Positions 12,772-24,635 of a stretch of DNA of 64,000 nt are shown here, one piece after another. Under the pieces are notes generated by a model that searched no databases, had not been told where the DNA came from, and was given only the letters and a program-made list of their open reading frames with translations. The number at the start of each line of letters is the position of its first letter. The first letter of the stretch is position 1. This stretch comes from Euonymus europaeus (taxonomy: Eukaryota; Streptophyta; Magnoliopsida; Celastrales; Celastraceae): assembly GCA_963580455.1 (NCBI GenBank), contig OY756966.1:24369001-24433000 (forward strand). The letters run 5' to 3'. Both the position numbers and the translations under genes were made by a program.

Positions 12772-13552
12772 GAAAATCTTACATTTTTACCTCATGATTT
12801 GATTAGTACAATTAGTGCTCTCGTTTTTGTTATTAGCTCTGGATTTCAATTATCACCTTCCATATCTAATTGTGTCACCTTATACAATAGTTGAATTACT
12901 TGCAATATAAAACATTGAATTTGTGATTAGATCCTATACTTCTTTCCGTTCGAACTGATTGAAATTTTATTCATATTTCTTCATGTTTTCTTGTATGGGG
13001 AAGTACCCTTGATAATGTAGAGACTAGATACCATTGCTGTTAGAGATGTGATGCTAGCAAATTTTGTAGGTCCAGTTATCAGAAGGCAAGGTGGTTCAGG
13101 GAAGTGAAAAGGGGCGGCAAGTTCAGAATTGTGACTGATTTTTCTATTTTTGAGAGGGACAGTGTACAAAGCAGGACAAATTTCCCATTAGTTATAGTTC
13201 AACAACAATCCCATATTGGGCCTCGTATTGAGGCCCAGTGGGCTTGAGGCAGTCCTCAGTTCCTCACTCCTCAGTTCTCAAAGGGCCTTGCTGCCCGTCC
13301 GGAACGTTACCTTCTTTTTGCTCTGTCAAGCGCCAACACAAGGAGAGTTAACCTTTCAAGTTTTTCTCTCTCTAACGGTCAGGGAAGTATTCGAATTTTT
13401 AAACGCTCTCGTCGAAACGCTGGTAAGCAGAGGACCCAATTTTCACCCTCTTTCAGATCCTAAACCTTTTCTCGCACCAAGAAGCGCTGTTTTTCTCGCT
13501 GAATCTAACAAGTTTTCTCATTTCTCAAACGCCCAAAAAGCCCTAATTTTTC
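12772..13552. other. Intergenic region and kinesin 5' leader
   Basis: No gene is seen. The last 170 bases or so are pyrimidine-rich (TTTTTCTCTCTCTAACGG near 13360) and fit a 5' leader for the kinesin. An open frame crossing 13216-13629 has no recognisable product and overlaps the kinesin start in another frame. Confidence 0.5.
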
Positions 13553-16500
13553 ATGGAGGATGTTCAATCCGACACAGGTCAAGGCCAAAAAACCCAAGCA
13601 CCGGTCCCCTTTGTGCCCACCATTTTTGATTGGGAAAAAGACGTTAACTTGATCCAAGAAAGCAGTGACTACGTGGAAGAAGACCAGAATTCTTTGATTG
13701 ATTCCATGCTTTGCGACTCCAATTCAAGGTTGATCCCATCTGGATTTACCAGACCAGATTGCACGGGTCAGTAGCTTTATTCTTTGGTTTTGCCAAAGTA
13801 GTTTGCCTGATTTATGACGAAGATGAGTAAATTGGAAATGGAAGTGACACTATATCTTGGATCTTTTATATCACGTCTTGCCTTTTAAAACGGCTGTTCT
13901 TGTGATTGTTTCTAATTTCCTAGCTCTTGAACCAAAAGTAGATTCGGTTCTCTTTTGATTAGGCCAGTAAGTTCTTTTTATTAATTGTATACCCGACTTA
14001 GTTGAAAATTTGAGCATGTTAATTCACAGTGGTTGAAGTTTTATGATTACTAGTTAGTATATTTTGTTACCATAGGACCTGCTCTTATTTTTCTTTGGTT
14101 CAAATCTATCATCTTCTATTTTTTATGGGGTTCAGTCTTTCATTTCTGGACGTGATGCAAACAGGCAAACAGCAGTTAGCTTTTGAGCTTCGATGCCCTT
14201 TGTTGATTTCTTAATAATGTTTTATGAATAAATGGAAAGAGAAAATCATTTTTATGATTTCTTCTTAGCTTTTAATGATTTAAGAGTCAAATAATTTGAT
14301 ACAATCATAATGGATATTGGAACAGACGAATGTGTGATGTTTGTAAATGCTGGAGGTGAGTCTGCAACTGAAGCAGATTCCTCTATCGAGTTTATGGGTG
14401 ACGCATATTTCCAAGGAGGGACTGTATTCAGGACAAATGAGCATATAACTGAAGCTGGGGATTATCAATTTATATATCAGTCAGCAAGATTGGGAAACTT
14501 TAGTTATCAGTTTGACAATTTACCTCCTGGAGACTATTATGTTGATCTTCATTTTGCTGAGATTATTAACACATACGGGCCTAAAGGAATGAGGGTGTTT
14601 AATGTCTTCATCCAGGAAGAGAAGGTATGTCAGTCAAGCATAAAGCATTTATTATATGATTTTCTTTTACCTGTTGACTTTTGGTTTTGGTAAATATTGG
14701 TACTTAGAAGGGTCTGTCATTGGGCAGGTTCTATCAGAAATTGATATTTTTTCAGTCGTTGGAGCTAATAGGCCATTGCAATTACTTGACACGAGAGTCT
14801 CCATAAAAGACAATGCCATGATCCTTATAAGATTTGAAGGTGTTAATGGTAGCCCTGTGATTAGTGGGATATGTATCAGAAAAGCACCAAAGGTGTCAGG
14901 TATTTATTGTTCCATACATTTTTTTGTCGATTGATTATCTGGGCCAGACGAATCGACATGATATTGAACAATTTGAAGCAACTTATAACTTTCTTTTGAT
15001 TTTATTGTGGATGACAGTCCCTTCAGCAACAAAAGAATATCTTAAATGTAACAAGTGTGCTGCTGAGATAGAAGTTTCTTCAGCTCAGGTTAGATGGCAT
15101 TTTTCTGAAGACTAACAATTTTAACTTCTCAACTGTTGCTTATTTAGCAGTTTTGTTTTGGGGTTAGCAGAAAAAACTTATGCAAAGAAAGGCTACATCC
15201 AATTTTGAGAAGAAGATACAACAACTCACCCTTCAGTGTCAGCAAAAGACCAATGAATGCCATGAGGCTTGGATGTCATTGACCGAGGCAAGTGAACACT
15301 TGGAGAAGGTTCGGATGGAACTTGATAACAAGACGTTTCGGACACTTTCTCTAGGTAATCATGAAGCATAAAGGTTGTGACTATATATAATATTCAAAGG
15401 AAGTAGATTTCTTTTGCCCCCAACTTATTGTATGCTCTATTAGAGACATTGGTTATGTTGATTTGCTGTGCACCTCAATTTAATCGTTTTTTTTCTTCTT
15501 TTGTTGAGGAATGACTTGACTACAGATGGTGTTAATCACTTATGGAACAAAAGAAGAAAAAAAACAGTAACACTATGGATGAACGATATACATTCTTTTT
15601 ATCTACCCTCTAAGTTGGTTATTTTCTTTGAATTTGATAGATCAAACTGTGGAGAAACAAGCAGAAACTCTGCGGAATATCGAAAACATGTACAAGCATG
15701 ATAAGAAGTATTGGACAGTTGCAATCAATGACCTACAAGAAAAAATGAAGGTAATTCTTGAGATCTTAATAGGAGTTCCATATCAAAACTACCCGAGTTA
15801 TATTTATTAGTAGGCTTTGGTAATTGGTACTTATTTCTCATTTTAGTAAAAAATATATATTTATAGACAATGAAGAAAGAGCATTCACAGCTCTCTCGTG
15901 AAGCACATGAGTGTGCTGATTCAGTACCTGAGTTGAGCAACATGGTAGCTGGAGTTCAGGCATTGGGTAAGTATCTGATGCATTCAACGTAATGAGTTTG
16001 GTTATTGGAAATATTATTCTATGTATACTCACAGAGTCCATCTGCAGTTTCACAGAGTGAGGATCTTAAACTGAAGTATAGTGAAGAGCAAGCAAAGAGA
16101 AAGGAGCTCTATAACCAAATTCAGGAGACTAAAGGCATGTTTTTCTTCTTTTCTATGTAATTGTGAGATAAGTAGTCATTGGCACATCATATTTTGAAAA
16201 CTGGAGACTCAAAGGCTATTGCAATTTTCAAATATCAGGAAATATCAGGGTTTTCTGCCGTTGCCGCCCGTTAAGCAAGGAGGAAATTTCAGCTGGCTGT
16301 GCAACAGTTGTAGACCTTGATTCTGCAAAGGATGGAGATCTTGGAATTGGGATTGGCGGCTCCTCCTCCAAAAAAACTTTTAAATTTGATCGAGTTTACA
16401 CACCTAGAGACAATCAAGGTATATGTTTGTGTGGCACAATTTATCTGATATCCTATTAAAATATGTATTAAAAAGAAACATGTATTAAGACACGTTTGGT

Positions 16501-19448
16501 TTTTCTTTACAGTTGATGTGTTTGCGGATGCTGCGCCATTGGTTATTTCAGTGCTAGACGGCTACAATGTTTGTATATTTGCATATGGCCAGACAGGAAC
16601 AGGCAAAACATTTACAATGGAGGGTACTGAGCAAAACAGGGGGGTAAATTACAGGACTCTTGAGCAATTGTTTGAAATTTCCAAGGAAAGAAGGGAAACA
16701 TTTAAGTACGAGATATCTGTTAGCGTTCTTGAAGTCTACAATGAGCAGATCAGAGACTTGTTGGCGACATCACCAACATCAAAAAAGTAACTACTGCATT
16801 ACTTTAAATGCCCAGTAAATGTTTGAAGTTTAATTTGGTGCAGGCTGCAAGTTATATATCTTGGATAATTCTTTGGACAATATAGCCTACTTAATCGTAA
16901 TTTTCTCTATTGACAGATTGGAGATAAAACAGTCTTCTGAAGGGTTCCATCATGTTCCTGGAATTGTAGAAGCTAAAGTTAGTAACATCCGGGAAGTTTG
17001 GAGTGTGCTGCAAGCTGGAAGCACTGCTAGAGCTGTAGGGTCCAATAACTTGAATGAGCACAGCAGCCGATCTCACTGGTAAAAGCTCCATGAGTCTTGC
17101 CTTATCTTGCTGTTATTGAGAGCTTCGTTATGGTTTAATTGGCTTGTGACAAACAATTAATAATAAGAGGTTTGCATTTCCTATTTGTTTATTCAGCATG
17201 CTTTGTATCATGGTGAAAACCAAGAGCCTGATGAACGGGGAGTGCACAAAGAGCAAGCTTTGTCTCGTGGATTTGGCAGGTAGTGAAAGACTTTCGAGAA
17301 CTGATGTGCAAGGGGAGAGACTCAAAGAAGCTCAAAATATAAATAGATCCCTTTCTGCCCTTGGAGATGTGATATATGCTTTAGCAACTAAAAGTAACCA
17401 TATTCCATACAGGTATATAACTATATATTAAACTTGCACGCCTTTATAAGCTCTCCGCTCTGGAGACCCAAATTTCATAGTTTATTTTTTGACAATCTAT
17501 TATATTGGTTTCAGGAACTCCAAGTTGACTCATTTACTTCAAGATTCACTTGGTAAACAAAACATTAGTCATCCCTTGCCATTTTGAAAATGTTTTTGGG
17601 GATTAAGTATTTAATAGACTTGGTTAGTTACAACTGTTACTGGTGACTGTCATGTCATGGAAGCACTGGATGAGCATGCACTTTTACTATGGTTTTAAAC
17701 CCTCTTATATACGTAAAACATGATATAATTTTGCAGGGGGAGACTCCAAAACATTGATGTTTGTGCAAATCAGCCCTTCTGAGAAGGACTTGAGTGAGAG
17801 CTTAAGTTCATTAAATTTTGCAACTCGAGTTCGAGGGGTTGAATTGGGTCCTGCAAGGAAGCAAGTTGATACAAGTGAGATTCAAAGGATGAAAATGATG
17901 GTAATTTTGGTTATTTTCAATTTTACTATTATGAGTTTCTTCTCTCTCCTGCAAAAAAAATTCTGATCAGTTGGATGCTTAATTTGTTATGGATTTATTT
18001 TTGTTTTGAAGCTTGACAAAGCAAGGCAGGAATCAAGGTCCAAAGATGAATCTCTAAAGAAACTAGAGGAGACTGTACAAAACCTAGAGAATAAGGCCCG
18101 AGGCAAAGACCATACATACAAAAATCAACAAGACAAGATCAAAGAACTTGAAGGCCATCTTGAGTTGAAAACGTCCATGCACAGCCAGTCAGAGAAGCAA
18201 GTCTCACAACTTTCAGAAAGATTGAAGGGGAGGGAAGAGATTTGCAGTGGTCTCCAACAGAAGGTCGTTTTCTTTATGAAACTGAATGATATTTGATTAT
18301 TCTCGCCTTTGCGGCTCATTGGAATAGGGATATCTTCTGAAGGTTAAAGAACTCGAGGCTAAGCTTAGAGAGCGGCAGCAGTCAGAGTCTGCATCTTTCC
18401 AGCAGAAGGTATGTACGCATTAATCTTATAAGTATGATATTGACAACTTTTCTCCCTCAAGTCATTTTCTGGGAGGGTCTATATTTTCTACCATATAATA
18501 TATACTGCAATTAAATGGGGACATTGATGCAAGTGTATAAAGGCTTCCTCTGAGAGTCTGACATAAGAATGACCTTTTAACGCTTAAGCAATCACAACAA
18601 TGTCATATGACTGAAGGTTAACTACTCTTCATCTTCAAGCAGGTCAAGGAAATGGAGAACAAGCTGAAGGAGCAAGTGCAAAATTCCGGTTCTCATTCTC
18701 TTATGCTTCAACATAAGGTTGTTGGCTAGACCTGATAGCCAGCCTAATGCTTAATTATGTGCTTCATTATGTAATGGAAGTTGATAATAACTTTGTACAT
18801 GCCTTTTCTTCTTGTTTACCGTTCCTTTAAAGATTAAGGAGCTCGAGAAACAACTTCAAGAGCAGGAGCAAAATTCAGAGGCTGCTTTACTTCGCTATAA
18901 GGTCAGGTCATAATGGTCACCTCCATTAATAGATTGAAAATTATATTTATATCAGAACATAACATTAAACCCATTTTCCAATTAAAACTTTTTTGCAGAT
19001 AATGGAGCTTGAAGACAAGTTGAAGCAACAAGAGCTTGAATTGCACTGCAAGCTCAGTTCTGGCTCAACCGATGTGATTGGGATAACTCCTAGGGAAGGA
19101 AAGTCTTGCATTAGAGATGAAGAGTTGATAAAAGAGATTGATCCTTGTATACTAAGGAGTTCAAACTCTGTCAACCGCCCAATGAGTAAGGGGTCTATAT
19201 TGCCAAAGGGAAATTCACTTCTCAATGAAACTAGAAAGACAAGACATTCCAGAAGTAGTGAAACAGAGAACATTGCCACGACAACCAACATGAGTAGAAA
19301 GTCTGATCCCCCAAAAGTTGCCAGGGTCATGAAAACAACAAAGCAAGTCACAGCTACCGCAAAAGGGCATTTGAGTCGCAAAAGAACTGACAGAGATCAA
19401 GGACAGGGGATTAAGGAAAGGGACAGCAAGAAGAGGATATGGTCATAA
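13553..19448 (+). CDS. Kinesin-14 with N-terminal malectin-like domain, 1060 aa, 19 exons
   Basis: This is a predicted microtubule motor ATPase of the plant kinesin-14 subgroup that carries a di-glucose-binding (malectin-like) domain, as in Arabidopsis At1g72250/At2g22610. Exons: 13553-13766, 14326-14624, 14728-14899, 15018-15088, 15171-15354, 15641-15750, 15867-15966, 16048-16134, 16239-16418, 16513-16786, 16917-17078, 17197-17412, 17515-17552, 17737-17900, 18012-18263, 18343-18408, 18643-18717, 18833-18901, 18999-19448. All phases agree. The malectin-like domain spans about 75-228 ([29 protein letters not shown]). A coiled coil spans about 252-410. The motor spans about 412-755: neck-start [13 protein letters not shown]-loop GQTGTGKT (498-505), switch I NEHSSRSH, switch II DLAGSE (643-648), and [14 protein letters not shown] second coiled coil (757-915) and a basic Ser/Thr-rich tail follow. 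The GN-RVFCR entry marks kinesin-14, so minus-end direction is likely (family knowledge). The exon 1/2 junction is the least certain. Intron 8 appears to be GC-AG. Confidence 0.88.
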
Positions 19449-19740
19449 AAAATAATTATCACGCATTTATGATTTTTACTTTTTTTGGAGAAAAAAAATT
19501 TGATGCCCCCACTTAATATTGACAACTGTAATGGTTTCCTTAATGTATAGCAGTGGAATAGCACACTCCCCGGCTACAGTTTAACCCTAAAGAGTTGTCC
19601 CTTTTCCAAACCGAAAGACTAAGAAGATCGAGATTTCTCACTACTACTAGCAGATCATGCGCAAGACTGCTTTATCAGAATAGAGAAGCTTAAGCAACAT
19701 GGATCTAATAGAATAAAGAAGGTAGAACTAAGCTAAGAAA
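19449..19740 (+). other. Kinesin 3' UTR and flank
   Basis: The segment CTTAATATTGACAACTGTAAT followed by GGTTTCCTTAATG, just after the stop, recurs downstream of the kinesin pseudogene near 36290 and again near 37126. It is therefore a useful marker of the duplicated block. No gene is seen. Confidence 0.6.
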
Positions 19741-21785
19741 TAAAGCATTGAAAGACGAGAGCATTTCAATATATAGTGGACCGTGTTAAACAACGGCTCA
19801 AATAACTGGAAGAACAAATATTTGTCTTATGCTGGACGAGCTGTTTTCATAAAGTCTGTCCTTCAATCGATCCCAACTTATGCGATGCAGCTTTTTCAGT
19901 TTCCAGATCAATTGTGCAAACAAATTGATCGTGTTCTTCGCAATTTTTGGTGGGGAGGGTCCTTAGGAGATAAATGCAAGCTTGCCTGGGTTAGTTGGGA
20001 CAGAATATGTCTGTCCAAGCTTAATGGGGGTCTTGGGTTCCGCAATTTCTCTTTTTTCAATAAAGCCTTGCTAGCAAATCAGTGTTGGAGGCTCCTTAAA
20101 AATCCAGATTCTTTAATTGGAAGAGTTGTGAAGCTCAAATACTATCCTGAGTATACTTTCCTAGAAGCTCAAAATAGAAGGGCATGTTCCCATGCATGGA
20201 GGAGTATTCGGGGTGCAAGGGAGCTGCTTATTTCTGGGTTAACATGGCAGATAGGAGATGGGTTGACTGTCGGGATTTGGCAGGATAGATGGGTAGGGAA
20301 TATACTACCGTGGTCTCCGACTTTTAGTCACTATGGTTTTCATGAGAATCATGCCTTGATTAATTTAATTTTTCCAGTTGAAGTTGTTGAGAAAATATTA
20401 CGCACTCCCATTTATCCAATGAATGGTCCGGATCAGCTCATTTGGGATGGTACATATGATGGGACGTATTCTGTGAAGAGTGGGTATCACCGTGCAAAGT
20501 CATTTGCGCAACAGTCTCTGGCTTCTAGTTCATCAAGTGAGTTTAACTTTGCAAAATGGAAGTCAGTCTGGGAAGTTCAAACTCATGCGTCTACTCAAAT
20601 GTTTATATGGAGAGTGCTTCAGGGAGCCCTTCCAACGAACCTAAAGTTATGTAAACGTAAAGTTCAGATGGAGGATCGGTGCCCAATTTGCATGAAGGTA
20701 GAGGAATCAAGTCTACATGCTCTATGGAATTGCAAATACTCTGTGGAGGTATTTTCTTATAGTACTCCATCCATTCTCAAAATCAAATCAAGCTTCTTGG
20801 ATTTTATTGATTTGTGGAAAGATTATCTGCTAAAGATTTGGCATTGTTGGCCTCAATTTTTAGATTAATTTGGAATCGGCAAAATGCTTTTCTCTTTGAA
20901 AATGTGTTTTCTAGTTCTAGGCATGTGACTGTTCGGGCAGTTAGTGGTGTGGTGAGAAACTCTGAATTATATCAACCAGCTGTTCCAGAATCTGCTGGTA
21001 ATGTTGTGGGAAGGGATGAGATGTGGGTTCCTCCGCTGGCAAGTTTTGTCAAATTAAATTGGGATGCTGGGATTAGCATGGCTCATAATCGTTCGGGTTT
21101 TGGGGTAATTCTAAGGGATTGCTATGGTTCTTTAATTGTTGCTCAGTGTTCTTCAAAACCTCTTGTTCTTACTCTAGTGGCAGTGGAGGCAGAGGTTGCC
21201 TTGGCTGCAGTTGATTTGGCTTTTTGAATGGGGCTGCATCATGTTGTTTTTGAAGGTGACTCAAAACAAATTACTCAAGCTATAACAATGGTAGAGGACT
21301 CTAATAACCATTGGCATGGAATTGTAAGAGAGATTCAGCGAGGCTTGAGACTTTGGAGTGTGGCTGTATATCACATATCAGGAGAAGTGCCAACTGGGCA
21401 GCACACTGGCTGGCCAAAGCAGCTACTCAACATGTGGCGTCAAGGACTTGGTATGATGCTATTCCTCATGAGCTTATGGAGTTGGTGCACCGAGATCAAC
21501 TTCTTTATGTCCAGCCTTGAGTTTAAATGTTACAATGAATCTGAATTGTGGATGGTTTTTGTGAATTATGATGTCACCAAATAGTCTGGTATGGAGCAGG
21601 CCATGTTATTTGGTCTCAAAGTTTAGAAGCTTTATCTGGTAGCTTTACTCTTTTTTGTGAGTACTATCCTGTATGTTTGGATAGTCATTATGCATAGCGT
21701 GATGGTTCTCCCATCGAAGGTAAATTTGTACGATTTACTGTTTGGAAGGTAGACCCAAGTTATAACCTGGTTTATTAAAAAAACA
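19740..21785 (+). mobile_element. 5'-truncated L1-like LINE (3' part of ORF2), decayed
   Basis: The fragment holds the end of a non-LTR retrotransposon ORF2 that has lost its endonuclease and reverse-transcriptase palm. Pieces in order: a thumb/connection region (YLSYAGRAVFIKSVLQSIP, about 19810), WWGG and KLNGGLGFRN blocks, a zf-RVT zinc-binding region near 20560-20730 (CPICMKVEESSLHALWNCKY), and an RNase H-like domain from about 21030 (VKLNWDAGISMAHNRSGFGV, then FEGDSKQITQAI, then NWAAHWLAKAA). Frames shift near 19788, 20860 and 21390, and TGA interrupts the RNase H at 21225-21227. An A-run near 21776-21783 may be the tail. The element sits in the kinesin 3' flank and is separate from the LINE at 26.6-33.8 kb. 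Confidence 0.85.
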
Positions 21786-22717
21786 GTTGACTGTTGAAAC
21801 AGACATACTGTACACTTTCCGTGTGTTGCTATTTACACTCCCCCTACCCCCAACTACAAAATATGTATAACTACTAAATATTAATAACACAAAAAGTATT
21901 GGATATTTAAAAAAACATCAGTTGAGTGTCGGAGAGTCAACGGTGGTAAAAAATTATCAATTGGTGGTACAACGGCATTCAAAGGTGGTGAAAATGAAAC
22001 TTCACTTCGCAACGACTATGTCTTTCTTTATAGTTTAAGCTTCTCCTCCAATTTTTTATGGATAAAGTCTGATCCATTAGAAGTATCTCATGCATTCTCC
22101 TTCTCTCCTTGGCTTCATTTTTTATGAACATGTTGCTATTAATATTTGAAATGATCCAATCGATTAATAGATTATTTAAAAATAATTTCTTTAAAATAGA
22201 ACGAATGGATAAGCGAAACAGCTGTGGACGAATGATTTCCACTCTTATAGGATTCCATGTTGGTTGGGGTGGGATCAAACGATCCGTCTATCGGCCCGTG
22301 CCTTCAGAATGTCGGTAAAATATTAGTCGCATTTTATGCGATCCAACAACAAAAGGCAAAGGGATATTCAGAAGTAACACAAATTTTATGAGCACTTTTT
22401 AATCGTGCGTCGAACTTGTGATATCTCTACTTTTAAGCAGCCTCAGCCCAACCAGACTAATTCCAGGTTCCCTAATGAAAAGCTACATACATGTGAAATT
22501 ACATCCCATACCCTCTCCTTCAAAGACTTCTCCCCTGCACCCAATTTCAAGAAAAAGGCAAAAATATCAGTCACAACCTCTCAAGAGGGCAAGGCCTAAC
22601 ACGTGAGACCCAAATAATAACATTTTAATTTATTTATTTTGAGTCAAATTTTGTAGATCACACTTAAATCAGTGTCTTTGTCATAACAAATCGTTAGCCA
22701 AGTCTAATAAAGGATAG
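21786..22717. other. Intergenic, no gene seen
   Basis: The first 60 bases (CTGTTGAAACAGACATACTG and following) resemble blocks near 36321 and 37178, so they continue the duplicated kinesin 3' flank interrupted by the LINE. The rest shows no coding or repeat feature that I can support. Confidence 0.45.
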
Positions 22718-23271
22718 CAGGGGCGGCTCCAGGGGAGGCCACCTAGTCAGCCGCCTAGGACCTCCCCAATTAGAGAGCCTCATATTTATATTTTGAATAT
22801 TAAAAATTAATCACTTAATTTGTATATTTAACACAATAAAATTAATGGACTCTAAGTGTTCAATTAAATTATTTAAATGGAGTCCAATTGAGCTTATTAA
22901 TAATGACTATACTAGTTATAGTAGCTACTGTCAAAAGAAGTTTCTCCAAGTTGAAATTAATAAAGAACTATCTCCGATCAATTATGTCACAAGATAAATT
23001 AAAAAGTTTGATAACGTTGTTTATTGAAAATTAATGGTGGGTAAACTTTATTATAACAATTTAATTGATAATTTTTACACATCAAAAAACAAGAATACTT
23101 TGTAACTTTTCTTTTTAGTTTTAGTTTATTGTTATTTGATTTCATTGAATGTAATAAACTTATAAGTTGAAATTCCTCAATTTATTGGACCTCTTTTTTT
23201 AGACTTTAATTCATATGGCCTCATTTTTTTTTGAGTTGCATGGGGCCTCCAAAATAATGGAGCAGGCCATG
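22718..23271 (+). mobile_element. Internally deleted hAT transposon remnant
   Basis: The left end CAGGGGCGGCTCCAGG is typical of plant hAT termini. The right end, read in reverse, gives a diverged match (CATGGCC, TGCTCCA, then GAGGCC). The 8-bp flanks AAGGATAG (22710-22717) and AAGAATAG (23272-23279) differ by one base and fit an hAT target-site duplication. Inside, 22900-23034 encodes the C-terminal hAT dimerisation domain (VKRSFSKLKLIKNYLRSIMS, then QDKLKSL) up to a stop. The rest of the transposase is gone, so it cannot be autonomous. Confidence 0.75.
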
Positions 23272-23383
23272 AAGAATAGGGTGAGTGTATCAAGTAAATA
23301 GACTGGTTGTACAGGGTGCACTTTTCATACAATAATTAGCTCACATGATAAGTCACAAAGAGCCCACCACTTACTATAGCTCA

Positions 23384-23769
23384 GAGCAAATATAATGGTA
23401 AGAATTTAGGGGGAATGAGTAATGTATGAGAATTTGTGTTTTTGTTGATGTGACTGTATTAAAAGATGTGTTTTGCTGATATGATTGTATTAGGAGTTGT
23501 GTTTTGATGATATAGATGATTATGCGACTTGACACTTTTTGTAAAATATGTGAGACCCATTACAAATTTTGGGTTAGTTTTATTTGACAATGGATGAGTA
23601 GATTGTTGAATAATGATTTGTATTTGAAGATGTGTTTTGTTGATGTGACAGTATTGAAATATGTGTTATGTTGATTTGATTGTATTAAAAATTATGTTTT
23701 TATAAGAGAGATATGAGACCCATTTTTTAAATTTAATGGGCCAACAAATGTGCCTGATTGCATTTGCTC
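23384..23769. mobile_element. 386-bp MITE with GAGCAAAT terminal repeats
   Basis: The element begins GAGCAAATATAATGG and ends CATTTGCTC, giving an 8-bp perfect terminal inverted repeat (GAGCAAAT) with partial matching beyond it. It is flanked by TCA on both sides (23381-23383 and 23770-23772). The equivalent site in the second copy of the duplicated block (near 37355) reads GCTCAGCATGT without the insertion, which confirms the ends. The interior is AT-rich and non-coding, with recurring GTGTTTTG...TGATATGATTGTATT words. The 3-bp duplication would fit a PIF/Harbinger- or CACTA-like family; this assignment is inference. Confidence 0.65.
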
Positions 23770-23772
23770 TCA

Positions 23773-23890
23773 ACATGTCTTTCATCCCATAAACCCCAGA
23801 CCCCTCCCATCTCTGTATATATATCTTTGTGTACGAGATTGTCTTAGTTCCTAATAATCATGTACCGAACCATCTTAGTCCCTAATAACA
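23773..23890 (+). pseudogene. Scar of a deleted CAD gene: promoter joined to 3' flank
   Basis: Bases 23773-23815 match the promoter of the intact CAD gene (ATCCCATAAACCCCAGACCC and CTCCC, with a TATATATA box; compare 37365-37410). Within a few bases the sequence continues as that gene's 3' flank (TTTGTGTACGAGATTGTCTT, then CCTAATAATCATGTACCGAA; compare 39079-39125). The whole coding region, about 1.65 kb in the intact copy, is missing. This is the remnant of the CAD gene in the first copy of the tandem duplication. Confidence 0.7.
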
Positions 23891-24404
23891 ACATAATCAC
23901 AGCACAAGAATTTACGTGATGAGAAAAATTATGTTTTTGTCAGAAACAATCAAAGAAAATTCACTACTTGAAAAATTATTATAACCACTCTCAATATTTT
24001 TTCTATTACCAAAACACAAATACAACAAGCTTTCTTTCTCTTGTTTCGTTTTGTACTTCTATGTTATGTTGGTCTCGCAGTAAATCTCCTAGAAGAAAAC
24101 ACATATCCTTGCATTTGATATTCTACCGACCGTCCAAATCTTTGTATCATAATTCTTTGACTGGCTGAAATCAGTTGGTTTGATGCATTGATTGTTAGAA
24201 AATATATGTGGTAGAGAATGAGTAAGTCTGAGGCGTGTGGCTTCACTGTCGTCAAAAATATTTTCGAGGTTTCAACAGACTCTTTCAAATTATCGGGTCA
24301 ACAGGAATGCAGCAGCGCAAGACCAGAGAGGATAGAGGATAATAAAGCCAGTGCAGAACTAATGAGGGATTGTCTATTTATAGTGGGAAGGTTGTAACTG
24401 GTTA

Positions 24405-24540
24405 ATGGAGAAATCTGAGAAGTTGATGGGATAGTGGAACAACAACATGGACGTGTTTAGAGGGGCGTTAAGAGAGAAATCTGAGAAGTTGATGGGATAG
24501 TGGAACAACAACATGGACATATTTAGAGGGGCATGAGAAT
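24405..24540. repeat. Two direct copies of a 66-bp unit
   Basis: The unit starting GAGAAATCTGAGAAGTTGAT (24408) recurs at 24474 with few changes, including GGACGTGTTTAGAGGGGCG against GGACATATTTAGAGGGGCA. It is a simple local tandem duplication just left of the SINE pair. Confidence 0.8.
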
Positions 24541-24635
24541 AGGTCTCCACTCATGAACGTTGGAACAACCAAGACTTCCAAAAAAAATAAAACGAAAAAA
24601 ATCTGGAAGGAAGAAACAAAAACCAGGCTAAAACT

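Noticed and set aside
13216..13629. A 137-codon open frame upstream of and overlapping the kinesin start.
   Set aside because: No family features, overlaps the kinesin N terminus in another frame, and lies in what reads as a pyrimidine-rich leader.
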